Assembly (NCBI GenBank): GCA_025765615.1
Contig: JAIVFJ010000234.1
Location: 31,347-95,346, forward strand
Source of the DNA: Zopfochytrium polystomum
Lineage: Eukaryota > Chytridiomycota > Chytridiomycetes > Chytridiales > Chytridiaceae
DNA length: 64,000 nucleotides
Direction of reading: 5' to 3'
Part shown: positions 22,460 to 34,126 of the stretch, piece by piece
Layout: the number at the start of each line of letters is the position of its first letter
How positions within the stretch are numbered: position 1 is the stretch's first letter
Notes under the pieces: model-generated
Told to the model about the DNA's origin: nothing
Seen by the model: the letters and a program-made list of their open reading frames with translations, nothing else
Database searches by the model: none
Translations under genes and position numbers: made by a program

Positions 22460-25095
22460 CTACCCCTCTCTCGCACCGCCGTTACCGTTACCGTTGCCGT
22501 CGTCGTCGCCGTCGTCAACATCGTCGTCCTCGTCCGAATCCACCGTCTGCGGTAACGCCGTCATCCCGGCGGGCGGCGCGTCGAACCCAAACAGGCCGCT
22601 CGCGGACGCGCTCCCGCCGCCGCTCCCACCGCCGCCGCCGCCGCCGCACCGCCGTCCCCACAGGTCGGCCGGCCACCCGCCGCGCCACCGGAAAAGGAAC
22701 CACCACACGGCGGCCCCCGCGGCGAGCACGGCCGCGGCGGCCGCGGCTTCTGCCGGCCGCTCGACACACCCGAGGGCGACGGCGCCGGCCGCGATGGCGC
22801 AGAACGCCCACGCCGCCGCGTCGCGGGCGAGCCGGCGCGCCGCGGCGGCGGCGGCGGCGGCAGCTGGTTGTCCCAGAAACGACGACGACGACGACGACGA
22901 CGAAGACGGAGACGCCCCAGCCGCTGCGGACAGCGGCACGCCGAGGCCGACCCACTCTTCGCCGTCGTCGTCGATGGGCGTCCAGTCCCCGCCGCCGCCG
23001 CCGACGCCGGAGCGGGCGGCGTCGCCGGCGAGCCAGTCCGGCTGCCGGCGGTGGTGGTGGTGGTTTCGGCTGCGGCGCCGAAGCACGGCGAGAGCGGCCA
23101 CCGCGCCGCCGTAAAAGGGCCACGTGAGGAGCGCCCGGAGCGTCACGAGGCGGTCGAAGCCGGCGCCGGCGAGGATCATGGCCGACGCGAGCGCCGCGAT
23201 AGCGAGGAGGGCACGCGCGGGGACGGCCCCCGGCGTCGGTGGCGAGGTCGCGGCGGCCGCTGAATATGATGAGGACGAAGAGGAGGAGGACCCCCACCAC
23301 CAGACTCCGGATTGCGCAAAGGCGGCCGGCGCGTACTGTAGGCGGGCGGCGGCGGCCAGGGTGCGCGAACCGGTGAAGAGCGCGGCGTTGAGGGTTCCAA
23401 GGGTGGAGCCGAGGACGATGAGGGGGATGATGACAGCGGCGGGCGCGCCAAACAGGTGCCGGCCAAAGTCAGTCGCGAGGGTCGTGGACGTGCGGATGAC
23501 TGTGTCGGAGATGAGCGCGTAGACTTGTAAAGGGGAGGAAATGTGCTTGGTCAGAAGAATGACAAGTGGGAGAAAGGAGACTTGGTTGAATAAGACTCAA
23601 TCTCGAGTTCTGAGCGACTTACGGCCAAAATTGAAGAGGAGATACACAAAGATGACGATGCAGGGACCGATTACGATCGCCCGCGGCAGGTCCCTTTCGG
23701 GATTCTTTAGCTCGCCCGTCACCAAATTCAAATTGTTCCTACAGGCAAATGATGTAAGCACCACACATAAACGTTTTTGGGTTGGAAGAGAAGGACCACC
23801 GAACATAAATTGAAGCACTTACCACCCCTCATACGCCCACAGCGCCGTGAAGAGCGCGACAGCGTATCCGCCTGGGCTTGCGCTGCTCTCCCCAAACTTT
23901 GCCGGATCAAAGTTTCCGAACCGCGACGGGCCGTCCTCGGCGCGGGCGACGGCCCTCGCAAAGTGCGCGACGCCAACAGCCCCGACGACCAGCAGCGCAA
24001 GGATCTTTGCGATGGTGAAAGCGTCCTGGATGCGCGCGCCGATGCGCGTGGACGCGAGGTTGGCGGCGGTGAGGGACCACAGCAGGAGGAGCGCGGCGAC
24101 TCGGGCGACGACGGCGGTCGCAAGGGCCGTATTGCCGTTGCCGCTGGCGTCGTCGCCCGGCAGCGGGCCGGGCTTGTGGCCGAGGACGACGAGGCGGGCG
24201 GCGTACTCGCCAAAGACGATGGCGATGACGGCGAGCTCGGCTGGACGAACAAGGAGGTTGGTGGACCACGAGAAGAGGAAAGAGGGAAGTGAGCCGAACG
24301 CGTCTTGGAGGTACAGGAGCTCGCCGCCGTTTCCCGGGATCGAGGCGCCGAGCTCGGCGTAGCATGAGGATCCGAGGAGGACGATAAATCCTGCGACGAG
24401 CCACACTGCCATCTGCGAAAAAAAGAGTGTAAGCACGCGACCATGTAGAGGGGACGCATACAGCGCATGCTATGCTCTCGGAATACTTACAGCCGCGTAC
24501 GCCGATCCGACGGTGACAAAAACCGGCCCAGGCGACGCAAAGATTCCGCTTCCAATGGACAGGCCGACTATCAGGCTGATTCCCGTGAGGAGCCCGATCG
24601 ACTGCCGCGACTACCGGCAAAAACACAGGACTCAGATCTCTAAATAGACACCTCCTGAGCAGCCCGTCTCCGCAGCACCCCACAAACCTCGTTAGCGTCG
24701 GGCGCGAGGGTGCTCGACAGCGGGATCATGAGCGTGTCGCCAAAGTCGAAAAAGGCGCTACCGTCGCTGCTGAGCCTGCTCATGGACGATCGCATCGTTG
24801 CGGCCGCGCCGAGGCCAGAGTCAGACAGTGGAAGCTGGAAATGGAACGCGGCGCTGGATGGGGCGGCGGCGCCGGCGGCGGCGGCGCCCGGTGCGCTCGT
24901 TGTGTGGGAAAAGCCTCGATCCCGCGCGTGATCGCCGGAGTCGCCGCCATCGTCGTCGTCGTCGCTGTCGAGCGCGCTGGGTACGGGAGCAGGCTTGAGG
25001 CGGGCGTTTCGTGGAGATCGCGGGGAACGCGCCAACGTTGGGGACGGCGCTGGCGACGCCCCAGCACTTGACACGGCAGCCATTGCGGGATTCAT
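22460..25095 (-). CDS. Amino-acid permease, APC superfamily, LAT/y+L type
   Basis: Predicted 765 aa, five exons: 24688-25095, 24491-24610, 23823-24412, 23623-23738, 22460-23523; phases and total length close. The N-terminus (about 1-130) is a Ser/Asp-rich cytosolic extension. TM1 carries the LAT signature ISLIVGLSIGSGIFASPG in exon 2. Exon 3 holds TM2-TM6, including CYAELGASIPGNGGELLY (the family's YAELGxxxPxSGGxY) and ALWAYEGW; NNLNLVTGELKNPERDLPRAI in exon 4 is the classic TM6-TM7 motif. The C-terminal part has further helices interrupted by unusual His-rich and Ser/Asp/Gly-rich loops and ends in a Gly/Asp-rich tail. Heteromeric-type transporters of this family exchange neutral or cationic amino acids; substrate and heavy-chain dependence are unknown. 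The start could be 25083 or 25095. Confidence 0.88.
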
Positions 25096-25894
25096 GTTTT
25101 CTGACAATCGCTGCCCCAGTCCAGCCGAGTATTTACAGCCCACCAAACAGTTTTTCGCGGACTGCTTGCCCTCGCTTGCCCGCCCCTCCCAAGCAACCCG
25201 TCATCCACCAAGAGGTACTCCCAGTGCACTACGTGAACCAACAGAGAATATTTGGTTTACCCCCGACATTCACGACGACGGCGAGTCCGCTCTCTGCACA
25301 CAAGGAAGCAGACCTGGGCGAATGCCCTGCACGAGCTTCCCGCTTTTGGAGGGACAGTGGGTTGATGGGAGTTGGGTGCGAGCCTTGGAGGATGATGGCG
25401 TGAAGGTAATTGGAATCGAATTTGATCCTTCTGTTATTTAGCCTATTTTGGAGGGGAGTGCGAGTCATTTCAGACCTCCTATCGCGACAAGGACGTAAGC
25501 GGGTAGTGCACATGTCGCTGCTTTTTTTTTTAAGACGAGTGCACCCCACGCAGCTCACCGAGCAGGACAGCACAAAATAATATTTGAGCGAGAGAGGGAA
25601 CCACAGGACGTGCAGTATGTACTGTTTGTGTCTGCTCACGTGACTGCAAGGATGTGTCACGTGCCTTTCTTGTTTGCCCAACAAAGAAAACAAAAACACG
25701 AGGACACGAAAAGGAAAAAGAAAAAAAAAAAAAAAAAAAAAGGAGAAAAAAAGGCACAAGCATACGCACGCAGTATGCTGAGATATCTACGCTCCATTGT
25801 TCTTCCGTCTTCTCCCGGCGTGAGGCGCCACGGACGAAGTTGGTTTGAGACGGACTCGAAACAGAGAAGGGGGAAAAGAAAAAAGAGAGAGAGG

Positions 25895-25969
<75 letters not shown>

Positions 25970-26063
25970 GTCAATCAGGGATTACGAACCACTGCAAATA
26001 AAGCAAACAAACAAAAACAAGCGAAAAAAAAAAAAAAACTTCAAAAAACCAACGAACATACAT
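25096..26063. other. Intergenic region with (GA)n tract
   Basis: Upstream of both the transporter (minus) and the GH28 gene (plus). Contains poly-A at 25724-25741, a (GA) run at 25900-25966 and an A-rich block near 26023-26038. No gene recognised. Confidence 0.65.
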
Positions 26064-27333
26064 ATGCCCTCCTCGCCGCCGTCCGTAGCCCGCACCAGCC
26101 GCTGCGCGCTGCCACCACTCTCCCTACCCCTCCCTCCCATCCTTCCCTCCTCCTCTTCCTCCTCGCCACCGTCCTCTCCACCCTCCTCGTCCTCCTCCAG
26201 CACAAGCACAAAACCCGCCGACGTCGCCGCCTTCCTCGCCTCGCCTGGACGCGCATCACCATCCAAGGCCCTTCACGGTAAACACAAAGCTCGACCTGTC
26301 CGCGCTGAAACCTGGCGCGACCGGCTCGTCATCTGGGCCAAGTCGGACAAGCTGACGAAAAGTGACTTTTTGTTCGCCGTCGGCGGCAGCGCGATCACAT
26401 TTGACGGCACCGGCGCCACGTTTTTTCGGTAACGGCGTACTGGGATACCAAAGCCACCAACGGCATCGACAATAGTTGAGATGTTTTGTTGTTTTCTTTT
26501 TTTTTGTTTTTTTTTTTTTTTTTTGACGTGCCCCATTATTTGAATGCTTGCTGCCGTATGCGTGGCGCATATTCCGATTTCATAGAGCCCAAATTCTTCA
26601 AGCTCACGACCACGGGCGGGTCCCTCGTCAAGGGCCTCACCATGCAAAACTCGCCCGTCTACGTCTTTGGTATCGGCCGCTCAAACGCCACCTTGGACCG
26701 CATCACCATCGACAACTCGGCCGGAGACCAGCTGTCCGGCGGCAAGACGATGGGCCACAACACGGACGGATTTGGTGGGTGCCCGCTGGAACCCGCCATG
26801 CCCCATTTATCTTTCTTCTAACCAAACACAAGACGTCAGCGGCAGGGACATCACCATCCAAAACTCGGTCGTCAAGAACCAGGACGACTGCCTGGCCGTC
26901 AACAAGGGCGGCGCGATAAAGTTCCTCAACAACAAGTGCTCCGGCGGCCACGGCATCTCGATCGGGTCCGTGGACACGGGAAACTCGGTCGACGGCGTGG
27001 ACAACGACGTGCGGATCAAGACCGTGTAAGCACGACTGGAGGGAGCGTCAAGAACGCGTGTTCCACGACGTGGCGCTGGCTGGCATTCCCAAGTACGGCG
27101 TCGCCGTCGAGCAGGACAACGAGAACGGCTCGCCGACGGGCACGCCGACGCCAGGGATCCCCATCTCTGGGCTGACGCTCAGCAACGTCCACGGAACCAT
27201 GGCGGCTGGCGCAAAGTACAGCACTTACATTCTCTGCGCCGCGTGCTCCGGCTTTTCGTTTACTGGCGTCAACATCACATCTAAAAATCCTAGCTGCACC
27301 GGAGTCAGCAAGACCCTGGACGGGTGCTCTTGA
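26064..27333 (+). pseudogene. GH28 polygalacturonase, frame-broken
   Basis: Homologous to secreted endo-polygalacturonases (pectin hydrolysis). Exon blocks and splice signals survive: about 26064-26474, 26586-26774, 26833-27333. The catalytic regions are intact: NTDGFDVSG (26762-26844, split by an intron), [18 protein letters not shown] and RIK near 27017. The protein cannot be read in one frame, though. Frame changes are needed near 26245 (before TRITIQGP), 26271 (before FTVNTKLDLSALKPG), between about 26310 and 26360, near 26425-26438 (around GNG/YWDTK), near 27027 and near 27055. Five or more single-base breaks over 1.2 kb, when neighbouring genes are clean, point to a decayed gene rather than random sequencing error. 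The signal peptide region is also scrambled. Confidence 0.8.
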
Positions 27334-30244
27334 CTCAAATTCCGCAATCGACCCGTCAGGGCTTCATAATTACAGACTGGAGCTTGCGGTGAAGACGCGA
27401 ATGCAATTGCTTTTGATGTTTCATTACCAGGGAATAAAGAACAAAGGAGGGTAGGTGTCCTGTGGGTTACTCCCACAAATCTATTTATTGAGTTTTTGTG
27501 CAAGGGCCAGATAACTCTTTGGCAGTCTTGCGCATCATGTTTACTTTCACGTGTGAATTAGACTGACTTTGCGCGCACAAGTACAAAATAAAAATTTAAT
27601 TTAAGAGTTCAAGCCTCTCTCGTTACAAATTGCCACGAGTCCAAATAGGGAGACTCCAGAGTCAGAATAACCCGTGCACACTCCCCGCTTGCGCAGAAAC
27701 AACCTGAAATTGCCCAATGTTACACACCATTCCCCGGATTAACCATGTAACTAGACACAAACCGTCCCATCGAAAGAAACAAAAAATTTTACACTTCCAC
27801 TCAACAGAAATGAAACGCAGCGCCAATATCAGACAACACGTGCAGTCATCAAAGTTCCATCCTCAAATCGCACAAAAGTTCTTTGAATGTCCAAGTTACC
27901 GGCTCGACCGGCCGAAGCCCGGTCGAGGCAGAAACTTGCACCTCCAAAGTACTCTTGCCAACATCGATGCCCAAGTGGTGAGTGGGGCAAAAGGTTCCAC
28001 ATTTCCTGGTCCTTTCAAAAAGTCCAACATTTCCTGGGTCCTTTAAAAAGTCCAAGTTACTCGTCCACCGCGAGATACTGCCGAGGAGCAACATGGACCT
28101 CAAAGAGCCGGGGAAAGGGATCCGCTCGTCGGCTATTTGGGCGGTAAAACGCACCTAAGGGTCTCCCCCCAAGGTTCTAAAACGTCCAAGTTACGAGCAC
28201 GCACGCACCCGCAGGAAGCGTCTCGCGTGGACGAAACTTGGAGGTTTCGCAAGAAACGCTGGGAAGCAAAATGGGTCATCTGCAAAACCAAAAAAAAAAA
28301 AAAACCAAAAAAAAAAAAAAAGCCAATGAATGACTGCCGGTTTGGAGGATCCTGGACACTGAGCAGTGCCATTAATGGGGAGATACTCTCCGGTCCCGTC
28401 GATGCGATCGAAGCTTGCATCTCTCGGCTTGATTTGGCTTTGTCGACCAACCACCAAGTTCTTCAATAAAACTCCAAGTTACAGGCCCAAAGCATTTTTT
28501 CCTGCGGCAGTGGGGCCGAAGCTTGGGCTCTGAAGAACGTGAGGTTGCCCCCAAGGGTCTGGAACTAGAGGGCGGGGGGAAAGGGTACTGATGCAACTCG
28601 CCGTCGACGCTGGATATTCTCTAAAAAACTCCAAGTTTACCGTCCTGCCCATGCCGGAGGGTAAAGACTTGGGGTCTCAGAAGACTTCCCTTGCCAGGAC
28701 TGCCCATCGCCTGAATCAAAACACTAACCGTTGTGTGTACGCAGGGGTCTCGTCGTCCGCGCGGCCATGCTGAACATCCACCACGGCGTAGAAAGCAAGG
28801 GAAAAGGAACGGTCTGCAACAATGCCAAGTTCTTTAACTAAAAGTCTAAGTTACTGGCCCCCGGATGACACGTGCGAAAGGGCATGAAGAACTCAGACTT
28901 GAAGAATGTGGGTCTGGAGTGATCCGAGAAAGAGCTAGCCTGCAGGAGGAACAATTTCCCATCCAATCGTTCCCGCAGGGCGGAGAGGGTTGGGTTGGGA
29001 GTGGGGAGAAGGGCAGGCATCCCTGAAAATTTAAGGGGAGGTGGGATGGAGGAGGGGATATGGGGGGGGGGCACAGCCACCAGCCGCACAAGGCCGGGGT
29101 TCTCCTAAAAAATCCAAGTTACTCGCCAAGCAGCACGCACTCCCACAAGATGCGGGCGGAGCGGCATGTTTTTGGGAAGAAACTCGGATCAAGAAGAGCC
29201 ATGGACCTTGTTTAGTAATGGGGTTAGGAAAAGGAGCGAGGGGAGGATTGGAGTAAGTAATTGGGACGAGATGTTCGATGGAAGAAAGCGTTTTCGCCCC
29301 GCAGTTGGTAGGGAAGGGGAATGGTGGGGAAGGTGGGGAACGCGATTACGAGGGGTCGTTTGGGGAAAGGGGGTTGGGAAGGGAAGGAAGATTGGGGAAG
29401 CCGTGAACAAACGCGGACTCCTAGGTTCTCCGTAGAATCCAAGTTACTCGTCCCTGTCAAGTGAAGTACGATCCCGCGGAGGAGCAACTTGGACTTCAGA
29501 GAGCACGGGGATCGAGGGCGCGTGGGTCGAAGCGGCAGTGAGAGAATTTGGGGGGTGGGGTGAAGGCGGAGAGTAGATCTGTGGGGACTGGAGGTGGTGG
29601 GGGAGGAGGGGGAGCATCGGTGGGCATCGAGTTTTTATACCTGAGACGGATCCCAGCAGGTGCAAAGCCTGGCTTGCTGCTGCTGCTCGCTCGCCCCGGC
29701 TCTCCGAACCAGACTTGTCGTTGCTTGGGCCAGTCTTGCGCCGTGCTGCTCGTCTCTCACAGAAAGGCAAAAAACGCAACGTGATTCGCGTTTGTGTCTT
29801 TCGCTCAGTCTGACGGTCTGTCAGACTGCAGCAACCCACCCGAACGAAAAAAAAACCCGAGAACCCGGCACGCGATCAGCACGAGGCATGAATACTTTTC
29901 TTCTTCTTCTACTTCTTCTTCATTTCTATATAACTTTGCGCAAGCCCCGCCCGCCCCCAAATAGGCAAAGCTGTGACGAGAGAGGTGCTTGGTGTTTCGT
30001 GCAATGCTGACATCCTTTCGGTTCTGTACACAACGAGTATCTCCACGAGACAAAATCCGCGTTCAGCCCTTCGCACGTCATTATTTGCATGTACTTACTA
30101 ATAAGAAAGAGGGGACGTTCACCAACCCCACGCGACCAGACAAGACAAACAAGATAAAACAAAGGGCTTGATGAGCACACAACTATTTCCATTGTAACGC
30201 AGAAAGTGGACGGACAAAAGAGCGACAAATCTTAAGTGGAGGAA

Positions 30245-30299
<55 letters not shown>

Positions 30300-30592
30300 A
30301 GAGAGATATCCAAGTTCTCCATACATCCAAGTTACTCGTCGGCCAGGATCGGGGGTCGCGAGACGGGGAGGCGTTAGTCGGTGCTGTCGCAGCTGGTTGG
30401 GTGGGAAGGGGCGAAACGGAAGGATGGATGGACGAGGGTGTAACGACGACGGCAGTCTTATCTTCTTTGTCATTCTCGCCGAAGCGAAAGATGCACAAGC
30501 TGTCGTTAACCAGGTGGAGCCATCCAGCAGGGCGGCGTCGGTTGTGTTCAGTTTAACGACCAACGTGGTCACGTTGACGAGCTAGTCGATGG
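27334..30592. other. Gene-free region dominated by degenerate repeats
   Basis: No convincing gene. It holds most copies of the TCCAAGTTAC-containing repeat described separately, a (GA)n run (30250-30306) and GC-skewed purine-rich blocks (28980-29080, 29220-29400). Reading frames here are short and lack domains. Confidence 0.6.
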
Positions 30593-32025
30593 TCACATCG
30601 TCGTCGTCTTCGTCGTCTGTCCCCAAAACCAAGGCGGCGTGAATGTACGAGTCGGTGCTGGAACCGCCGGAAAAATCCTGAGGTATCCAGACCGTGCGGG
30701 CGGCCTAGACGGATTGCTCGTCGACCCCATCAACAGAACCACGGCAGAGTCCACTTTCCGCTTTGACGTGACGGACAGGTCTCTTATCTTGAAGTCCTTT
30801 GCGTACGAGTAGTAAACGCTCGAATCCTTCGTCACCGCGACGCGGGCGACATCGACGGGGTCGAGCGGCGTCAGGTCCCGTTCTTTGATCGACGCCGTCA
30901 AGGCGAACCATTCCTTGCCGGTCGAATCCAAGGGTGGCTGAAAGCCATCGTAAATCGTTGCGCCCATGACGGCGGTGACAGTCCAGTTAGCCGGGAGACC
31001 CGACGGCGGTTCCAGGTCGAACGCGCGGGTGGGCTCGACGCGCGAAGCGGAGTAGACGATGGGGCGTTGGATGGTCGAGGCGATGAAGGTTTGAAAGGCG
31101 CGCAGGGTGCCGTAGATGAAGAGGGCGCCGACGGCGACGGGGACAATCGAGTTCTGCTGTCGACGCATCTTGTCCTCGTTTCGCTGCTGCTCGGAGCGCC
31201 ACAGCGACGCGCCGGCGAAGCCGAGCCTGATGGCGATGCCGACGGCGGGTATTCCGGCGGCCAGGAAGTCCATGGACATGAACAAGAGCTTTCGATGGCG
31301 GCCGCGGTTACTCCCACCGAAGTGGCCAAAAGGGCCGCGAAGATGCGACTGTCGATGTACACCATTCCGAGTCGTATGGCGATGAACGGCCGTCGAGAGG
31401 TCGAACGTGGGAAAGTTGGCGGGGCGGGGCGGGGGAATCCCAAAGCCCTCGAGGTGCTTGGTGTAGACGTCCCACGGCACGACGGCGGAGACGACGGTCT
31501 TCCCTGGGTGGACGGAGACCTCGGCGGTCAGGTCGTCGATGGTGATGGTCTCGCCGCCGAGCTCATACGCCTCCTAGACGGGCCTTCCCGCGTTGGCGAG
31601 GAGGGCAGCGGCGACGGCGGCGTCTGCAAAGCCGAGGCGGAGAGTTCTGCGCCGGCGACGGCGTTGAGGGTGGCGCCGTGGGCGAGGGCGGTGGTGAGCT
31701 GCTCGGTCCAGTTCTCGTGCTATCCGTTGCGGAGGAAGTCGTGGTTGAGGGCGGGCGCGGCGGCTGCGATGTAACCCGTGCCTGTCGACATAATGAAAGC
31801 TGCCTTCACGAGCATCATCCGAAAAGAAAGGAGGGCCAAAGAAAAGATTGCTCCAAGAGCTTCATCGTTTAGAAAACCTTCCTTCTAAAATGTATGTGAT
31901 AAACCCCCAACAAAGAAAAAAGCAGGATAGGGAAACAAAAAAAAAAAAAAAAAAAAAAAAAAAAGGAAGCAAAAAAAGCAGCTGGTTTGAGGACACCGTC
32001 CACCCTCGAAAAAAAGTCCAGTTAC
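27890..32025 (+). repeat. Dispersed degenerate repeat with core TCCAAGTTAC
   Basis: Ten copies in the same orientation: 27890, 28051, 28185, 28473, 28630 (one extra T), 28845 (TCTAAGTTAC), 29113, 29438, 30326, 32016 (GTCCAGTTAC). Most are preceded by a GTTCT-to-A-rich stretch and several are followed by TCGTC or TCGCC. Between copies, further blocks recur, such as GAGGAGCAAC(A/T)TGGAC near 28084 and 29478. Spacing varies from about 130 to 1700 bp, so this is a diverged repeat family rather than a clean satellite. Confidence 0.8.
30593..31793 (-). pseudogene. Eroded membrane-protein gene, family not recognised
   Basis: A long coding-like stretch on the minus strand starting at ATG 31793, with GC-rich third positions. 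Two in-frame TAG codons (about 31724 and 31576) and at least two frame changes (near 31630 and 31400) break it. Recognisable protein-like segments include EAYELGGETITIDDLTAEVS, VPWDVYTKHLEGFGIPPP, a helix FIAIRLGMVYIDSRIFAALL in another frame, a second helix VPVAVGALFIYGTLRAF, and a C-terminal segment IRDLSVTSKRKVDSAVVLLM. The order suggests a membrane protein with an N-terminal soluble domain. It lies inside the TCCAAGTTAC repeat field. I do not recognise the family. Confidence 0.5.
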
Positions 32026-32085
32026 GGTTCTCCGTAAAGTACCTAGCCTTCACCCCAACCCGCGAACTGCAAACACCTGGCTGCA
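31794..32085. other. Short spacer
   Basis: Contains poly-A (31940-31964) and the last copy of the repeat core at 32016. It includes the 3' flank of the alpha/beta hydrolase. Confidence 0.5.
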
Positions 32086-33900
32086 TCACAGCCACCCAAA
32101 CGTCTCAGCAAACACCTGATCCAACCTGTCGGGCGCCTCGTCCTTGATGCCGTGTCCGGCGCCCTTGATCACGGTCAACTTGCTCCCGGGGATCTTTCGA
32201 TGAATCTTGACGGTGGCGTCCAGCCGGACGATCTGGTCGTCGGTGCCGGCGACGATGTGGACGGGGATGCCGAGCTCGCCGATGGCGCGGAGGCGCGCGG
32301 AGGAGACGTGGTGGTGGAGGATGGCTTTCGCTTGCTTGAGGAAGGCAGGCTGGGGCTGGCGGCCTTTTGTTTGGACGAGGCGGGTGAAGTGCTGCGGGGG
32401 AAGGGAGGGGAGGGCGAGGTGTGTTGAGTGCATGAGACCATGTCGAAAACAACCTCCCACCACTGTTGCTCTCACCTCGGTGACGACGTCGCGGTTCGTG
32501 ATCCTCGAAGCGCCGTCGTCGGACCTGCTGTACGGGCGGCGGCCCCTCGGCGAGCCCTCGACGGAGCTCGCGTCGGCCTCCCACGCGCCGAGGCTCCTCG
32601 CCTCGCCGGCGACGCTGCCGTTCGAACCGTCCCTCAGGCTGCCGCGGGGACCGACGCTGGCGTCTCTCTCGCTGGGAGCTCTCGCGCTGGTTCTGCTGCT
32701 GCCGCCGCCGCCTGCGGCCTCCCTGCTGCTTCCGCGGCTGCTGCCCATAGGGCTCGCTCTGCCTCTGGCGATGGCCGGCTGCTCGAGCCATGGTTTCGGG
32801 TACATGATCTTGACCTTCCAAAAGACGTCGACGTCGTCGGGGAGGCGTTTCTGGCCCGCGCGGGTGCGGAAGGCGTGTTTGATGGAGGTCCAGGTGGGGA
32901 CGGCCCGGCCGGCGTGGGTGGAGATGAGGACGGCGGCGCGGAAGCGGCGGCGCGAGTTTGGCAGGAGGAGGAGCTCGAGGGCGACCATGCCGCCCATCGA
33001 GAGGCCGACAAGGTTGACGTCTGCGGTCCAGCCGACGTGGTCGAGGACGCGCTCGCAGTCGCTGGCGAGGTCGCGGATGGAGAAGGGCTCGAGGGAGTCG
33101 TCGGTGGAGGAGGCGCCGGCGCCGCGGTTGTCGATGGCGAGGATGGCGAGGTTCGGGCGGGAGCGGAGGAGGCGGGTGATGGTGGAGTACCATGCGGAGC
33201 AGGAGGCGGAGAGGCCGGTGAGGAGGCAGAGCCGCTCGGTGCCGGTGCCGTGGAGCTCGTAGTAGATTTGGATCGGGGATTGTGCTGTGGCGGGGGTGGC
33301 CGGCGTGGGCGGCGGTTTGTGCTTGGTGAGAAGGAAGGAGGGTTTCGGTTTCGGCGGGAGGGTTGAGGCGGAGGAGGTGGAGGGGGTGGGCGGCTGCTGT
33401 GGGAGGAAGACGACAAAGCCCGAGGCGACCGGAACGGGATCGGCCTCCTCCTCGTCGCTGTCGTGGCCATCTTCGCCGCCGCGCAGGTCATGGTGATCGC
33501 GGTGGTCGTCGTCGTGGCCGTCGTGCTCGTGGCGGTGGTGCACGTGCCCGTCGCCGGCGTGGGGCAGCGGCGGTGGCAGCTGCAGGGTCATGTCGGGACC
33601 GCCAATGTGCCTCGTGGGGTTGGTGGTTGGGGTGGCTTTGTCGTGCAGTGATGTCTTTGCCGGCGACGGCAGCGACGGCAGAGGTGCGACTCCAGCGGCC
33701 CCGCTTCCTCCTCCTCCGCCCGTGGCTGTGCGAACGGTGACGGCACTCTCAAACGATGCGGCGGGCGAGGAGCGGGCGGTGGAGTGGGCGGCGGCGGCGG
33801 CGGCGGCGGCGGGGGGTGGTTGAAAGGAGAAGGGAACCGCGAGCGTTGTTGAGGGTGAAGTCGAAGGCGAAGTCGCGGCGGCGGCGGGAAGAGAAGCCAT
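32086..33900 (-). CDS. Alpha/beta hydrolase with long low-complexity N-terminus
   Basis: Predicted 576 aa, two exons: 32476-33900 and 32086-32391, intron in phase 0. The catalytic fold starts near residue 215 (IQIYYELHGTG, then LAILAIDNRGAGASS). The nucleophile elbow is GLSMGGM, the acid lies in the region AGTDDQIV and the catalytic His is in GAGHGI near the C-terminus: a complete triad. A Ser/Gly/Arg-rich insertion of about 110 residues sits in the lid region before the intron. The N-terminal 200 residues are Ser/Pro/Ala-rich and include a His/Asp-rich block (HVHHRHEHDGHDDDHRDHHD). This looks like an esterase, lipase or hydrolase of the abhydrolase_1 type; the substrate is unknown. The start is the ATG at 33900, after an upstream CT-rich leader. 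Confidence 0.82.
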   Translation of the reverse strand: MASLPAAAATSPSTSPSTTLAVPFSFQPPPAAAAAAAAHSTARSSPAASFESAVTVRTATGGGGGSGAAGVAPLPSLPSPAKTSLHDKATPTTNPTRHIGGPDMTLQLPPPLPHAGDGHVHHRHEHDGHDDDHRDHHDLRGGEDGHDSDEEEADPVPVASGFVVFLPQQPPTPSTSSASTLPPKPKPSFLLTKHKPPPTPATPATAQSPIQIYYELHGTGTERLCLLTGLSASCSAWYSTITRLLRSRPNLAILAIDNRGAGASSTDDSLEPFSIRDLASDCERVLDHVGWTADVNLVGLSMGGMVALELLLLPNSRRRFRAAVLISTHAGRAVPTWTSIKHAFRTRAGQKRLPDDVDVFWKVKIMYPKPWLEQPAIARGRASPMGSSRGSSREAAGGGGSSRTSARAPSERDASVGPRGSLRDGSNGSVAGEARSLGAWEADASSVEGSPRGRRPYSRSDDGASRITNRDVVTEVRATVVGGCFRHGLMHSTHLALPSLPPQHFTRLVQTKGRQPQPAFLKQAKAILHHHVSSARLRAIGELGIPVHIVAGTDDQIVRLDATVKIHRKIPGSKLTVIKGAGHGIKDEAPDRLDQVFAETFGWL

Positions 33901-34087
33901 TCCGGGAAGAAGGAGGAAGGGGCTGCTGCGTGTGCGAGTGCGTGTGTGTGCGATCGAGGAGCAACAACAACAGTATGATGTTGGTGATGAGGACGGATGT
34001 GGGTGGGCGGAGGTTGAAAACAGAGAGAGACGGAGTGAGAGACAAACCGAGAGAAAGAGGAAGCTACAGAAGAAGACACAGAACGAG

Positions 34088-34126
<39 letters not shown>

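Noticed and set aside
27880..29450. Repeat elements as Pol III B boxes or tRNA relics (GGTTCT...TCC)
   Set aside because: The spacing between GGTTC and TCC is too long and the CGA core is missing. No cloverleaf can be drawn.
32105..33491. Other long frames over the alpha/beta hydrolase (both strands)
   Set aside because: Compositionally biased Arg/Pro/Ala shadows of a high-GC gene, without domains.
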